From: Taishania pollutisoli
GTDB taxonomy: Bacteria; Bacteroidota; Bacteroidia; Flavobacteriales_D; Crocinitomicaceae
Length of the DNA: 64,000 nucleotides
Reading direction: 5' to 3'
Assembly: GCF_014518315.1 (NCBI RefSeq)
Contig: NZ_JACVEL010000010.1
Location: 1-64,000, forward strand
In this document: piece after piece, positions 42,401 to 51,166 of the stretch
How positions within the stretch are numbered: position 1 is the stretch's first letter
How the letters are laid out: every line of letters starts with the position of its first letter
Position numbers and translations under genes: made by a program
Notes under the pieces: model-generated
What the model was told of the DNA's origin: nothing
The model's database searches: none
The model's input: only the letters and a program-made list of their open reading frames with translations

Positions 42401-44281
42401 ATGAATTACTCCGATTTTTACACGAAAAGCATCGAACGCCCTGAAGTTTTTTGGAACGAACAAGCGCACGGCATTGACTGGTTTAAGCATCCGTCTGTTA
42501 TTTTATCACACAACCAATTCGGTTATCCGCAGTGGTTTGAAGACGGCGAATTAAATGCCTGTTACCTGGCAATCGACAAACACATCCAGGACGGACACGG
42601 TGATGCTGTTGCGATTATCTATGATTCTCCTGTAACCCAAACGGTAAAAAAATACACCTACCGGGAAGTAAAAACCGAAGTTGCTAAACTTGCCGGCGGG
42701 CTTCAATCATTGGGGCTCAACAAAGGGGACACCGCCATTGTATACATGCCGATGATCCCGCAAGCATTGTTTTCCATGCTCGCATGCGCACGACTGGGAG
42801 TAACGCATTCTGTGGTATTCGGTGGATTTGCACCCAACGAATTGGCCATTCGTATTGACGATTGTCAACCGAAGGTCATTCTCACTGCTTCTTCCGGCAT
42901 CGAAGTAAACAGGTTGATTGCTTACAAACCATTGGTCGACGAAGCCATTGAAATTGCAACACACAAACCTGACCGGGTCATTGTTTTTAACCGCAAACTG
43001 GGCGCAAAAATACCGGCACAACACTATGATATTGATTATGGAAGCCTGGTCTACGATGCACCCGAAGCGGAATGCGTTCCGGTCTTATCAACGCATCCGT
43101 TATATGTTTTATACACATCCGGCACAACAGGGAAACCAAAAGGCATTGTGCGCGATACCGGGGGATATGTGACTGCACTGAAATTTTCCATGAAATACGT
43201 CTACGGAATGAAACCTGACGAAGTGTTCTGGGCAGCCTCCGATGTCGGCTGGGTTGTCGGACACAGCTACATCACTTACGGACCATTGATCAACAGAAAT
43301 ACAACCGTTGTTTATGAAGGGAAACCGGTACGAACTCCGGATGCTTCCAGTTTTTGGCGGGTGATCGAAGAGCATAAGGTACGTACAATGTTTGTCGCAC
43401 CGACAGCTATCCGTGCGATTAAACAAGATGATCCGGAAGGTCTATTTATCAAACAATACGATTTGTCGCACTTCCGCGCGTTGTTTGTAGCAGGAGAACG
43501 TTGTGACATTGCGACGATTAACTGGGTTCAGCAACACATTCCGATTCCCGCAATTGATCATTTCTGGCAAACGGAAACGGGTTGGCCGATGGCAGCGGTG
43601 ATGGTCGGTGTTGAACAACTCCCGATGGTTCCCGGATCTGTCGGAAGGCCGGTCTGTGGGTACAATATTCAAATTCTCAACGAAGAAGGGACTGAAGTCA
43701 AAGCCGGTCAGGAAGGTTATGTCGCCACCCGATTACCACTTCCTCCGGGAACGCTGATGGATCTGTGGAATGATCACGATCGCTTTGTGGATGGATATCT
43801 TTCGCAATACGAAGGATATTATTTCACCGGGGACGGTGGTTACAAAGACGAACACGGAAATGTATTTATCACCGGTCGTGTGGATGATGTAATCAATGTT
43901 GCCGGGCACCGCCTGTCTACTGCAGATATGGAGGAAAACATTGCCTCGCACGAAGCGGTAGCGGAATGTGCTGTTGTCGGAATTTACGACGAACTGAAGG
44001 GACAGGTTCCACTGGCTTTGGTGGTAAAAAAGAAAAATGCTGACATTGAAAATTTTCAGTTGGAACATGAATTGGTGCAACTCATCCGGGAGCGCATCGG
44101 TGCAGTTACGTCGTTTAAAAAGGTGATTCCGGTAGACCGCTTACCCAAAACACGCTCCGGAAAGATTCTCCGGAAAATGATCCGAAACATCTACGACGGA
44201 TCTGATTACCAGATTCCTTCTACAATCGAAGACGCATCTGTGGTGGATGAGTTGGTTGCTGTTTTTAATGATTTTAAATAG
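42401..44281 (+). CDS. prpE: Propionyl-CoA synthetase-like AMP-forming ligase
   Basis: A 626-aa acyl-CoA synthetase of the acetate/propionate group. Y-T-S-G-T-T-G-K-P-K-G-I-V-R-D-T-G-G matches PrpE (Acs has V-V-H-T-C-G-G). The segment L-P-L-P-P-G-T-L-M-D-L-W and the C-terminal P-K-T-R-S-G-K-I-L-R-K also fit PrpE/ACSS3. It is divergent from the InsA-like gene, with a 154-bp shared gap. With acs it gives the cell two short-chain carboxylate activators beside a single uptake array. Confidence 0.88.
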   Translation: MNYSDFYTKSIERPEVFWNEQAHGIDWFKHPSVILSHNQFGYPQWFEDGELNACYLAIDKHIQDGHGDAVAIIYDSPVTQTVKKYTYREVKTEVAKLAGGLQSLGLNKGDTAIVYMPMIPQALFSMLACARLGVTHSVVFGGFAPNELAIRIDDCQPKVILTASSGIEVNRLIAYKPLVDEAIEIATHKPDRVIVFNRKLGAKIPAQHYDIDYGSLVYDAPEAECVPVLSTHPLYVLYTSGTTGKPKGIVRDTGGYVTALKFSMKYVYGMKPDEVFWAASDVGWVVGHSYITYGPLINRNTTVVYEGKPVRTPDASSFWRVIEEHKVRTMFVAPTAIRAIKQDDPEGLFIKQYDLSHFRALFVAGERCDIATINWVQQHIPIPAIDHFWQTETGWPMAAVMVGVEQLPMVPGSVGRPVCGYNIQILNEEGTEVKAGQEGYVATRLPLPPGTLMDLWNDHDRFVDGYLSQYEGYYFTGDGGYKDEHGNVFITGRVDDVINVAGHRLSTADMEENIASHEAVAECAVVGIYDELKGQVPLALVVKKKNADIENFQLEHELVQLIRERIGAVTSFKKVIPVDRLPKTRSGKILRKMIRNIYDGSDYQIPSTIEDASVVDELVAVFNDFK

Positions 44282-44297
44282 TTTTTGTAAAAAAAGC

Positions 44298-44327
44298 TTG
44301 CAAATCAAAAAAAAGCACGTATCTTTG
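44298..44327 (+). promoter_or_regulatory. Promoter of the tRNA-fMet gene
   Basis: TTG (44298-44300), 19 bases, then TATCTTTG (44320-44327), a perfect TAnnTTTG. The same architecture and spacing occur at sucD. The primary transcript would carry a leader of about 50 bases before the tRNA 5' end. Confidence 0.75.
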
Positions 44328-44385
44328 CAGTCGCTAATTCAATCGAGGATTATAGAAAAAAGTAAGTTAACAACCAAAGATATAT

Positions 44386-44458
44386 TGCGGGGTGGAGCAG
44401 TTGGTAGCTCGTCGGGCTCATAACCCGAAGGCCGCACGTTCGAGTCGTGTCCCCGCTA
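44386..44458 (+). tRNA. Initiator tRNA-fMet (anticodon CAT)
   Basis: A full cloverleaf can be drawn. The acceptor stem is 44386-44392 with 44451-44457, the D-arm GAGC/GCTC (44395-44410), the anticodon arm 44412-44428 with CAT at 44419-44421, a 5-base variable loop and the T-arm 44434-44450. Two initiator marks are present: three consecutive G-C pairs (GGG/CCC) at the base of the anticodon loop and an unpaired first acceptor position (T44386 against T44457). The discriminator base is A44458. CCA is not encoded. The gene has a strong promoter and a terminator directly downstream. Confidence 0.95.
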
Positions 44459-44520
44459 CTAAAGAAAGGATTGTCAGTTTGGCAATCCTTTTTTGTTTAA
44501 AAAAAATCACTTTTACATTT
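44447..44520. repeat. Left copy of a 73-74 bp direct repeat overlapping the tRNA-fMet 3' end (att-like)
   Basis: Covers the last 12 bases of the tRNA, its terminator and about 25 bases beyond. It is identical to 47489-47561 except for one A in a run of A (8 here, 7 there). A repeat that begins inside a tRNA gene and brackets a foreign-looking segment is the classic footprint of integration at a tRNA 3' end. Confidence 0.85.
44465..44494 (+). terminator. Intrinsic terminator of tRNA-fMet
   Basis: Perfect 9-bp stem AAAGGATTG / CAATCCTTT with a 9-base loop, running into a T-run. Starts 7 bases after the tRNA. Its duplicate is at 47507-47536 within the right repeat copy. Confidence 0.9.
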
Positions 44521-45036
44521 ATTCCTTTACAATCAATTTATATCGATTACACTTCTTATCTCATTAATCACTTTAAATCCCATAATGAATCAGTAACAAA
44601 AGGGTATATTATTAATTCAGGTACTGAATTGTTGTACGTGTAGAATTTTTGAATCGAAAACGGAAGCCATGAAAAGGGAAAAGAAGTTCAATTTTTTGAG
44701 AAGAAGAAATCTTATCCGAAACACCACCTCAACCCCAACAAATTTTCAATAACTCGAGACACGTTCGAACCATGCCATCGTTATTAAAACAAAGGTCTGA
44801 ATGTGAAAGTGTTTACATGTTTTTTCTCTCAATTTTCATCCTTGCACGCATTCTGAAATCTGAAGCACTTTTCTTTCAGTGTAAGAATTGAGATATGGAT
44901 TCATGCTCAAAACCGGGATTAAATTTTCTCTTTTGGAAAAGGATAGCAAACGTGATTTTACCAAAAGTCCTTGATTTCATCCTGTTTCCCAACTATTAGG
45001 AACGACTCGAAGATAGCTGGGGAAATCCGGTTAATA
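44521..45036. other. 516-bp AT-rich segment inside the putative insertion, no gene seen
   Basis: Between the left repeat and the adhesin-like gene no convincing open reading frame, RNA gene or integrase remnant is visible. A frame starting inside the tRNA (44392-44643) is an artefact of the repeated region. Confidence 0.6.
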
Positions 45037-47232
45037 TTATTTTATAATATTCACGTGTCCGTATTTTTCAACCGTTTCAGAAGAATCAACATCTGGTCGG
45101 TATGTAACTTTCCAATTATACAATCCAAAAGGACAAATTACACCATTATACGTCCCATCCCATAAATAATTAATGTCCTGTGATTCAAATATTAGATCCC
45201 CCCAACGATTAAAAATCATTAATTGAAAATACGATAAATTGCAATCTGAAATCACTTGAAATGAATTATTGAATTCATTTCCATCCGGAGTAAAAGAATT
45301 CGGGATAAAAAGTAAACATTCACAATCCTTATATGTAAGCTGAATCGTGTCTATAATCGCTTCGCAAACACTACTGACTTCATAAATGATACTTGTCGGA
45401 TGGCTTGTCGGAACAGTATAGGAATTCCCCGATGAAGCTGAATTCCAGGCAACTTGATACCATTCACTGTCAATAATCGATAGCACATTTGTTTTGTCCA
45501 AACACAATACTGAATCAGACAATAATACAGTCTCTACAGATGGTATCAAAGAGACATTAATCGTATCAGAGTTTGTACAACCTCCAACATTTACTTCAAC
45601 AGCGTAAATACCAGGTAAGCCAACAACAATTATTGGACTCGTTTCCCCAGTAGACCAACTATAACTACCAACCATTCCTTCAGGTGACAAACTGATTGTA
45701 GAGCCATTACAAATACTTGTGTCACTTCCTAATGACACGTCAATTTTCGGATAAAAGTTAACAACAATAGTGTCACTTGCAAAACAGGCACCAGAGGTAA
45801 CGGTTACCCAATATTCCCCACTACTGGAAATTGAATAATCAACTGAATTTGAAGCATCACTCCATTCGATAGAAGAATAATTCCCAATTAACGAAATTGG
45901 TAATGATTCTCCGTAACAAAGAGTGGTATCATTTCCAATGTTAACATCTATTGTTGGGGAAATTATTATCTCAACAGAATCAACAAAGCTAAAACACTCA
46001 TTAATTTCCTGAGCAAAATAATAGTAGAAAGTCCCTGAATTTGATGTAGATGGAATTGGATTTCCGCTCAATTCATTCGTCATCATAGAGTCTGAATACC
46101 AATGAATGATGCCTCCGGCAGCCGGAGTAAGTTGCAAAGGATCTGCATTGTCATTTTGACAATAAATCTGTGGCTCAGGGGCAGGAACATTGCTGGCAGA
46201 AGAACTTGTTACCAATATGGTCGTATCAATAGAACAACCTTGATTATCCGTAATGATAAGGTTATAAGTTCCGGCAGTTAAATGCTGTACAAAATGATCA
46301 TTTTCATTTAATGAAGGCCATTGGAATGAATAATTGTTAGGAACTAATGGTACACTTACATCTATTGAACCATCATTGTTTCCACAATTTTCATTAGTAA
46401 CGATTGTGTTTAGAGAAAAAGGTTGATTTGTTTCTGACTGATAATTGCCATAAAAATCACAACAAATAACTTCAACGAAATTAGAGTTTGTTCCATTTAG
46501 GGAAAAACCGATAAAAAATCCTGACTGATTATTTCCTGAATTATCAATCAAAGCATTAATTGCCGTATTATTTCCGCCTGCAATACCTTGGTTAAAATTG
46601 TAATATGCCAATAAACCGGTCTCGGTTCCTATTAATTCTTGATTCATCAATCCGTGAATCTCTTCTTGCGATTTTGCAAAATTCCAAATACGAAGATCAT
46701 CAATTGAACCTTTATAAAACTGAGAGAGTGTACCCATGGGTTCATCAAATTCTTGTCCCAAACTATACCTGTCTGTACTTACTAATGAGAATGACAAATT
46801 AAGAGAGCCTTGGAAAATTCCATCTATAAACAACGTATTAATACCGTTATTATACGTATAAGCAACATGATGGCAAGCATTGTCCAAGACATTAATTGAT
46901 CCACAGACAACATTATTCGTAGTACCCACAGGAATATTAATTGCGACACTGTTTAACGGTCCACCGTCTCCGGGGCCAGACATTCTGAAAACCAAAGTAT
47001 TCTGATACCCTGTTATTGGATTTATTGCAAATAGAACCCCCCATAGTTCTTCTTGTATTGGATTTGCTTTAATCCAAAACTCAACAGTAAAACTATTTTC
47101 ATTTGTTAAAGCAGGAGCAACTGAATTTAAATTTACATAATCATTTATACCATCAAAATCCAGTGAATTATTGAATTGCGCTTTCACAGAAATAACAAAA
47201 CAAAAGGTGAGTAGGAAGAATATCAGACGCAT
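45037..47232 (-). CDS. T9SS-exported adhesin-like protein (LamG plus CHU_C C-terminus)
   Basis: A 731-aa secreted protein. Signal peptide 1-19 (ends V-K-A-Q). LamG/concanavalin-type domain at about 22-200 (S-L-D-F-D-G-I-N-D-Y-V and I-D-D-L-R-I-W-N). A SprB-like repeat region follows (N-C-G-N-N-D-G-S-I-D-V and G-T-Y-N-L-I-I-T-D-N-Q-G-C), then three PKD/Ig-like repeats each with L-C/I-C and a W-S motif. The C-terminus is a CHU_C/type B T9SS domain (I-P-N-S-F-T-P-D-G-N-E-F-N-N-S-F ... N-R-W-G-D-L-I-F). It is probably a cell-surface or gliding-related adhesin. It is markedly more AT-rich than its neighbours and is the only gene between the two att-like repeats. Confidence 0.88.
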   Translation of the reverse strand: MRLIFFLLTFCFVISVKAQFNNSLDFDGINDYVNLNSVAPALTNENSFTVEFWIKANPIQEELWGVLFAINPITGYQNTLVFRMSGPGDGGPLNSVAINIPVGTTNNVVCGSINVLDNACHHVAYTYNNGINTLFIDGIFQGSLNLSFSLVSTDRYSLGQEFDEPMGTLSQFYKGSIDDLRIWNFAKSQEEIHGLMNQELIGTETGLLAYYNFNQGIAGGNNTAINALIDNSGNNQSGFFIGFSLNGTNSNFVEVICCDFYGNYQSETNQPFSLNTIVTNENCGNNDGSIDVSVPLVPNNYSFQWPSLNENDHFVQHLTAGTYNLIITDNQGCSIDTTILVTSSSASNVPAPEPQIYCQNDNADPLQLTPAAGGIIHWYSDSMMTNELSGNPIPSTSNSGTFYYYFAQEINECFSFVDSVEIIISPTIDVNIGNDTTLCYGESLPISLIGNYSSIEWSDASNSVDYSISSSGEYWVTVTSGACFASDTIVVNFYPKIDVSLGSDTSICNGSTISLSPEGMVGSYSWSTGETSPIIVVGLPGIYAVEVNVGGCTNSDTINVSLIPSVETVLLSDSVLCLDKTNVLSIIDSEWYQVAWNSASSGNSYTVPTSHPTSIIYEVSSVCEAIIDTIQLTYKDCECLLFIPNSFTPDGNEFNNSFQVISDCNLSYFQLMIFNRWGDLIFESQDINYLWDGTYNGVICPFGLYNWKVTYRPDVDSSETVEKYGHVNIIK

Positions 47233-47488
47233 AAATAGATGGCTTATTTTTTTGCAAAGTTAACACAAGATTCTGAATTGTAATATACCCCATCAATATA
47301 GAAGGAAATTATTGCAAGTATAACAGCCTGTTTCATTATTTATCATTTTAATTGTTCCATTCTGATTATTGAATGCTATCGGGTAAATACCAGAAACCTC
47401 CATTTAATCCTCTTTGAATCTCTGTATTTAGTACTAAAGCAATTTATGTTGTTTATGTCTTCAGCTCACTCTCTGTTCGACAACGGTA
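47233..47488. other. AT-rich spacer at the right side of the putative insertion
   Basis: Holds the promoter box of the adhesin-like gene near 47255-47262 and nothing else I can support. With the following repeat copy it makes up the 386-bp gap before the GNAT gene. Confidence 0.55.
47255..47262 (-). promoter_or_regulatory. -7 box of the adhesin-like gene
   Basis: TAACTTTG on the minus strand, a perfect TAnnTTTG, 22 bases before the ATG at 47232. No TTG is at the 19-nt spacing. Confidence 0.45.
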
Positions 47489-47561
47489 GTGTCCCCGCTA
47501 CTAAAGAAAGGATTGTCAGTTTGGCAATCCTTTTTTGTTTAAAAAAATCACTTTTACATTT
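47489..47561. repeat. Right copy of the tRNA-derived direct repeat (att-like)
   Basis: Same sequence as 44447-44520 apart from one missing A. It contains only the last 12 bases of the tRNA, so it cannot make a tRNA, plus a full duplicate terminator (47507-47536). The sequence left of 47489 does not continue the tRNA, which argues against a decayed second tRNA gene. Confidence 0.85.
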
Positions 47562-47618
47562 CTACGCACTCCGAATGTTTGATTTTTACTTTTATCTTTA
47601 TCGTTCAATCAATAACAG

Positions 47619-48092
47619 ATGCTGTCTTTTATTCCCTACACCTCATCGCATTTTGTACCGCTCAGTTACCGGTTGAATGAAGAACAATCTCAGTTCACGA
47701 CAAGTATTGATCAATGCATCAATCAACGGAAAGACCTGAAAGATCCGGATAAATTGATCATCACCATTTTAGCAGACGAAACTCCCATCGGATTTTTTAT
47801 CCTCGACAAGGGTGCAGACCGTCTGGAACTGACAGAAAATCCAGCTTCTTTATTGATCCGATCATACTCTATCAATCCTGAATATCAAGGGAAAGGATAT
47901 GGAAAACACGTCATGGAATCGGTAGAAGATTATGTTCGAAAACACTACGATGGGATCAACGAATTGGTATTGTCCGTTAACATTCAAAATGAACATGCTT
48001 ACCGCATTTATCTGAAAGCGGGATTTGAAGATACCGGCCGGCAAATTACAGGAATCCGGGGAGCGCAGTATGTTTTATCAAAACACATTTAA
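47619..48092 (+). CDS. GNAT-family N-acetyltransferase
   Basis: A 157-aa acetyltransferase. The acetyl-CoA pyrophosphate loop Y-S-I-N-P-E-Y-Q-G-K-G-Y-G-K-H-V-M is at about 88-104, followed by the helix and N-E-H-A-Y-R-I-Y-L-K-A-G-F, the conserved end of the fold. The substrate is unknown. The downstream lipoprotein gene begins 14 bases later. It would have been the first gene after the tRNA-fMet in an empty-site chromosome. Confidence 0.85.
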   Translation: MLSFIPYTSSHFVPLSYRLNEEQSQFTTSIDQCINQRKDLKDPDKLIITILADETPIGFFILDKGADRLELTENPASLLIRSYSINPEYQGKGYGKHVMESVEDYVRKHYDGINELVLSVNIQNEHAYRIYLKAGFEDTGRQITGIRGAQYVLSKHI

Positions 48093-48106
48093 CCAATCTC
48101 CCTGAA

Positions 48107-48862
48107 ATGATGCAATACTCCATTCAATTTATCCAATTTCTTCTGGTCGCATTTAGTTTTACCGTATCATCCTGCGGAAATAAAACAACAACAGCTAAAA
48201 AAGAGCGCGCAGCTTCCGGTGAACAACAAAAGATGTCAGGAAGTAACCCCACTAATCTTCCGAAACAAATAAAACCGGTCACCGCTGTTTTCGAATTTGT
48301 TTCTTACAACGACAATGGCGATTACATGTTGTTAAATGCAAAAAAAGAAAATCAACTGTACGGCTTTATCAATGACAACAATGACGACAGAAGCTTGTTG
48401 CGGGGAGATGTGTGTGAAATTCAGTGGAAAGAAGACACCATTTATATCGCCGGAGACGGTGAACGTCCGGAACTTGCCGACTGGGTGATTTCCATTCGAA
48501 AAATAAAAGACGGAAAGAGTTCCGCATTCCGGAAAACCTACAAAAAAGAGCTCCTTTATCACTACCGGAGCGATGAAACGGATTACTCGGAAAGTTACCT
48601 GGATGAACTCTATCTACTTGTCGAATATTATATTGCCAACTCCACAAACACATTGATCCGATCAGCGGTTGAAAACAGAGAACAACTGGAATACTCTATT
48701 GAAGAACAGGTAAAAAATAACAGAAGTTACACCGTTTTCGGAATCGGCAGCACATCAGAACATTCGTTCCATCCGGTTCAATGGCTGTATTATGACAATG
48801 AGAAAGATCTACTTTATGAGTACGATTTGCCAGCAGATAAACTGGTTAAATTTCACTACTGA
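48107..48862 (+). CDS. Putative lipoprotein of unknown function
   Basis: A 251-aa protein with a signal ending in a lipobox-like V-S-S-C (Cys23, M-M start). The next residues G-N-K-T-T-T-A-K-K are a flexible linker. The mature part is mixed, with no motif I know; N-D-D-R-S-L-L-R-G-D-V-C-E-I suggests a small beta domain. Likely co-transcribed with the GNAT gene and convergent with the copper operon. Function not assigned. Confidence 0.65.
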   Translation: MMQYSIQFIQFLLVAFSFTVSSCGNKTTTAKKERAASGEQQKMSGSNPTNLPKQIKPVTAVFEFVSYNDNGDYMLLNAKKENQLYGFINDNNDDRSLLRGDVCEIQWKEDTIYIAGDGERPELADWVISIRKIKDGKSSAFRKTYKKELLYHYRSDETDYSESYLDELYLLVEYYIANSTNTLIRSAVENREQLEYSIEEQVKNNRSYTVFGIGSTSEHSFHPVQWLYYDNEKDLLYEYDLPADKLVKFHY

Positions 48863-48933
48863 TTCATTGCAAGTGATAAAACAAGCGGTCTGGTCATTCA
48901 AACAGGAACAACCAAACCGCATCAGCACATCCC

Positions 48934-51156
48934 TTAATAATTCACAGAAAACCCAAGTCCGACACCCATATCACTGTCGTAATGCGCCCGGATCCCCATG
49001 TTTTTATGGATAATGTACTTCAATTCCACCATGTACTCCAGGTCGGTGTTGATCATGAATCCGGCTCTGAATCTCCGGGAAATCGGAATGTCTTCCCGCG
49101 CTAACTGCAAGCGGACAATTCCATCGTGATAGACTTCCGCCTGAATCGTAATCAGTAAAGGCAATGTGTACACAACACCGAGACTAAACGCACTCCGGCT
49201 ATCTTTTTTATTGATTTGTCCAAACAGGTTTTTCTCATGTTCATCCACCCCCATCCGGCGGTATCTCCAGTCAAAACCGACAAAAGGCATCAACCATTGC
49301 ATTTTCCCGATGTACCTTCCAACATGTGTTTCCACCTCGTATCCGTGTCTGTTGTTATACCCAAGACGCCATTCCGTACCTAAGCTCCAACGCGCATTCT
49401 GCAACATCGCTTCTCCGTCGTTTCCATTTGTTGCAAAATCATTCTGCGCCATGAAGTGCAACATATTACTTTCCCGTTGCAGGTGTTTGTACGCCTTTGC
49501 TTTATCCGGCAACAGAGGATTTTGATAATTTCCTACCTCAAATACACGGTTCATTCCCGCCATCATGTGATACAGAATATGGCAATGAAAAAACCAGTCT
49601 CCTTCAGTATTTGCTTCAAACTCGATTACATTGGTTTCCATCGGCATAATATCCATCACATTTTTGAGCGGCGCATATTCTCCCTTCTTATTAAGTAACC
49701 GGAAATCAAATCCGTGCAAGTGCATCGGGTGACGCATCATCGAATTGTTGTACAAAGTAATCCGGAGAATTTCTCCTTTTTTGACCGGGATTTTATCCGA
49801 TTCGGAAAGCACTTTATTGTCCATACTCCAGACATACCTGTTCATATTTCCTGTCAATTCAAAACGCAATTCTCTCACAGGAGATTCCGGGTTCAATGTC
49901 GTTTTTTGCGGAGCTTGTAACATGCCGTAGTTGAGTGTCACAAGCTCTCCGGTTGTTGTTACATGCCCTTCATGATTCATTTCACCTGCCGGTATCTGTG
50001 CCGACAATTCAGGATACATCACAGCATTCATGTCCATTCGCTGTAAGCTCATATCCATTCCCATATCGTGCATATCGCCGTTCATTTTCATCATGTCGTT
50101 CATCATTTGCATCCCCTCGAAATATTCCAACCGGGGAAGTCTGGAAGCAAGCTGCCGGATCCCTTCTCCCACAAAAACAGATGCTGAACCGGATCTGTCT
50201 TCGGGAGTCGCCAGTAATTCATACGAAATTCCACTCTCAGGGATCGTCACGACCACATCGTACGTTTCAGACACACCGATAATCAACCGGTTAACCTCTA
50301 CCGGTACCACATCATTCCCGTCATTTCCAACCACCGTTATCTTCCCGCCTGCATATGTCAGCCAAAAATAAGAAGAGCCTCCGGCATTTGAAATACGGAA
50401 ACGAACACGATCTCCTGCCCGAAATCCGGAAAGCTGACCTTCTTCCTGCCCGTTGATCAGGAACTTATCATAGTAAACATCACTTACGTCCATTGCCTCC
50501 ATCCGCTTCCATTCATTGACAAATTTTGTTTTAAAGTGCCTCTTGCGGATTGCTTCCCAATAACTCTGAACTGTATTTTTCCGGATCGCCCCCCAATCAT
50601 TACCGGTCGCCAGCATTCGCTGCACCTGGTGCGGATGTGTATTCGTCCATTCACTCAGAGTAAGAGAAACCGCAGGCAAGTCATCAATTCCCGGCCGGAA
50701 AGTCAGATCACCTGGTCGTTTCAGAAATACAATTGAACCATACATCCCGATCTGTTCCTGGAATCCCGAATGGCTGTGATACCAATAGGCCCCGTTTTGT
50801 TTGACAGGAAAACGATACGTATGGGTTTCTCCTGGTTGAACAGGCTGTTGTGTCAGCATGGGGACACCATCCTCTTTATTGGGTAATTGTACTCCATGCC
50901 AGTGCAACGAAGTATTCTCATGCAATACATTGTGTAACACAATTTCAGCTGTATCTCCTTCCGTAAATGTAAGGGTAGGCATCGGAATTTGCCCGTTGAC
51001 AGCAATTGCATGTTTTTCCTTTCCGGCATACGTCACAACCGTATCTTTCGCATACAAGTCATACCGGACAACCTTTTGTGCCTGCAATGAACATCCCACA
51101 CACAGAAATACACTTACCGGCAACAGTTTTCTGTAAAAAAAATCGCGTAAATTCAT
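48934..51156 (-). CDS. Multicopper oxidase (CopA-like) fused to a CopB-like outer-membrane barrel
   Basis: A 740-aa protein; the ATG at 51156 (M-N-L-R-D-F-F) gives a signal peptide ending S-L-Q-A-Q near 27. All four copper motifs are seen: H-W-H-G (85-88), Y-H-S-H-S (126-130), H-P-M-H-L-H-G (476-482) and H-C-H-I-L-Y-H-M-M-A-G-M (524-535). A Met-rich stretch at 348-380 is like CopA/CueO. The last about 180 residues (560-740) are not cupredoxin: they have barrel-like strands and D-G-I-V-R-L-Q-L and I-H-K-N-M-G-I-R-A-H-Y-D-S-D-M-G-V-G-L-G-F-S-V, as in CopB. The fusion would tie copper oxidation to an outer-membrane anchor. Confidence 0.88.
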   Translation of the reverse strand: MNLRDFFYRKLLPVSVFLCVGCSLQAQKVVRYDLYAKDTVVTYAGKEKHAIAVNGQIPMPTLTFTEGDTAEIVLHNVLHENTSLHWHGVQLPNKEDGVPMLTQQPVQPGETHTYRFPVKQNGAYWYHSHSGFQEQIGMYGSIVFLKRPGDLTFRPGIDDLPAVSLTLSEWTNTHPHQVQRMLATGNDWGAIRKNTVQSYWEAIRKRHFKTKFVNEWKRMEAMDVSDVYYDKFLINGQEEGQLSGFRAGDRVRFRISNAGGSSYFWLTYAGGKITVVGNDGNDVVPVEVNRLIIGVSETYDVVVTIPESGISYELLATPEDRSGSASVFVGEGIRQLASRLPRLEYFEGMQMMNDMMKMNGDMHDMGMDMSLQRMDMNAVMYPELSAQIPAGEMNHEGHVTTTGELVTLNYGMLQAPQKTTLNPESPVRELRFELTGNMNRYVWSMDNKVLSESDKIPVKKGEILRITLYNNSMMRHPMHLHGFDFRLLNKKGEYAPLKNVMDIMPMETNVIEFEANTEGDWFFHCHILYHMMAGMNRVFEVGNYQNPLLPDKAKAYKHLQRESNMLHFMAQNDFATNGNDGEAMLQNARWSLGTEWRLGYNNRHGYEVETHVGRYIGKMQWLMPFVGFDWRYRRMGVDEHEKNLFGQINKKDSRSAFSLGVVYTLPLLITIQAEVYHDGIVRLQLAREDIPISRRFRAGFMINTDLEYMVELKYIIHKNMGIRAHYDSDMGVGLGFSVNY

Positions 51157-51166
51157 CCTGTCAGTT

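Noticed and set aside
44392-44643. 83-codon frame starting inside tRNA-fMet
   Set aside because: It reads through the tRNA and its terminator. Part of it recurs at 47446-47676 only because of the att-like repeat.
44521-47488. Prophage or integrative conjugative element with recombinase
   Set aside because: Only one adhesin-like gene is present; no integrase, relaxase or phage gene is visible in the segment.
47489-47561. A second, decayed tRNA-fMet gene
   Set aside because: Only 12 bases of tRNA are present, and the sequence to the left shows no continuing tRNA similarity.
47446-47676. 76-codon frame over the right repeat copy
   Set aside because: Same artefact of the repeated tRNA/terminator DNA; it also overlaps the GNAT start.
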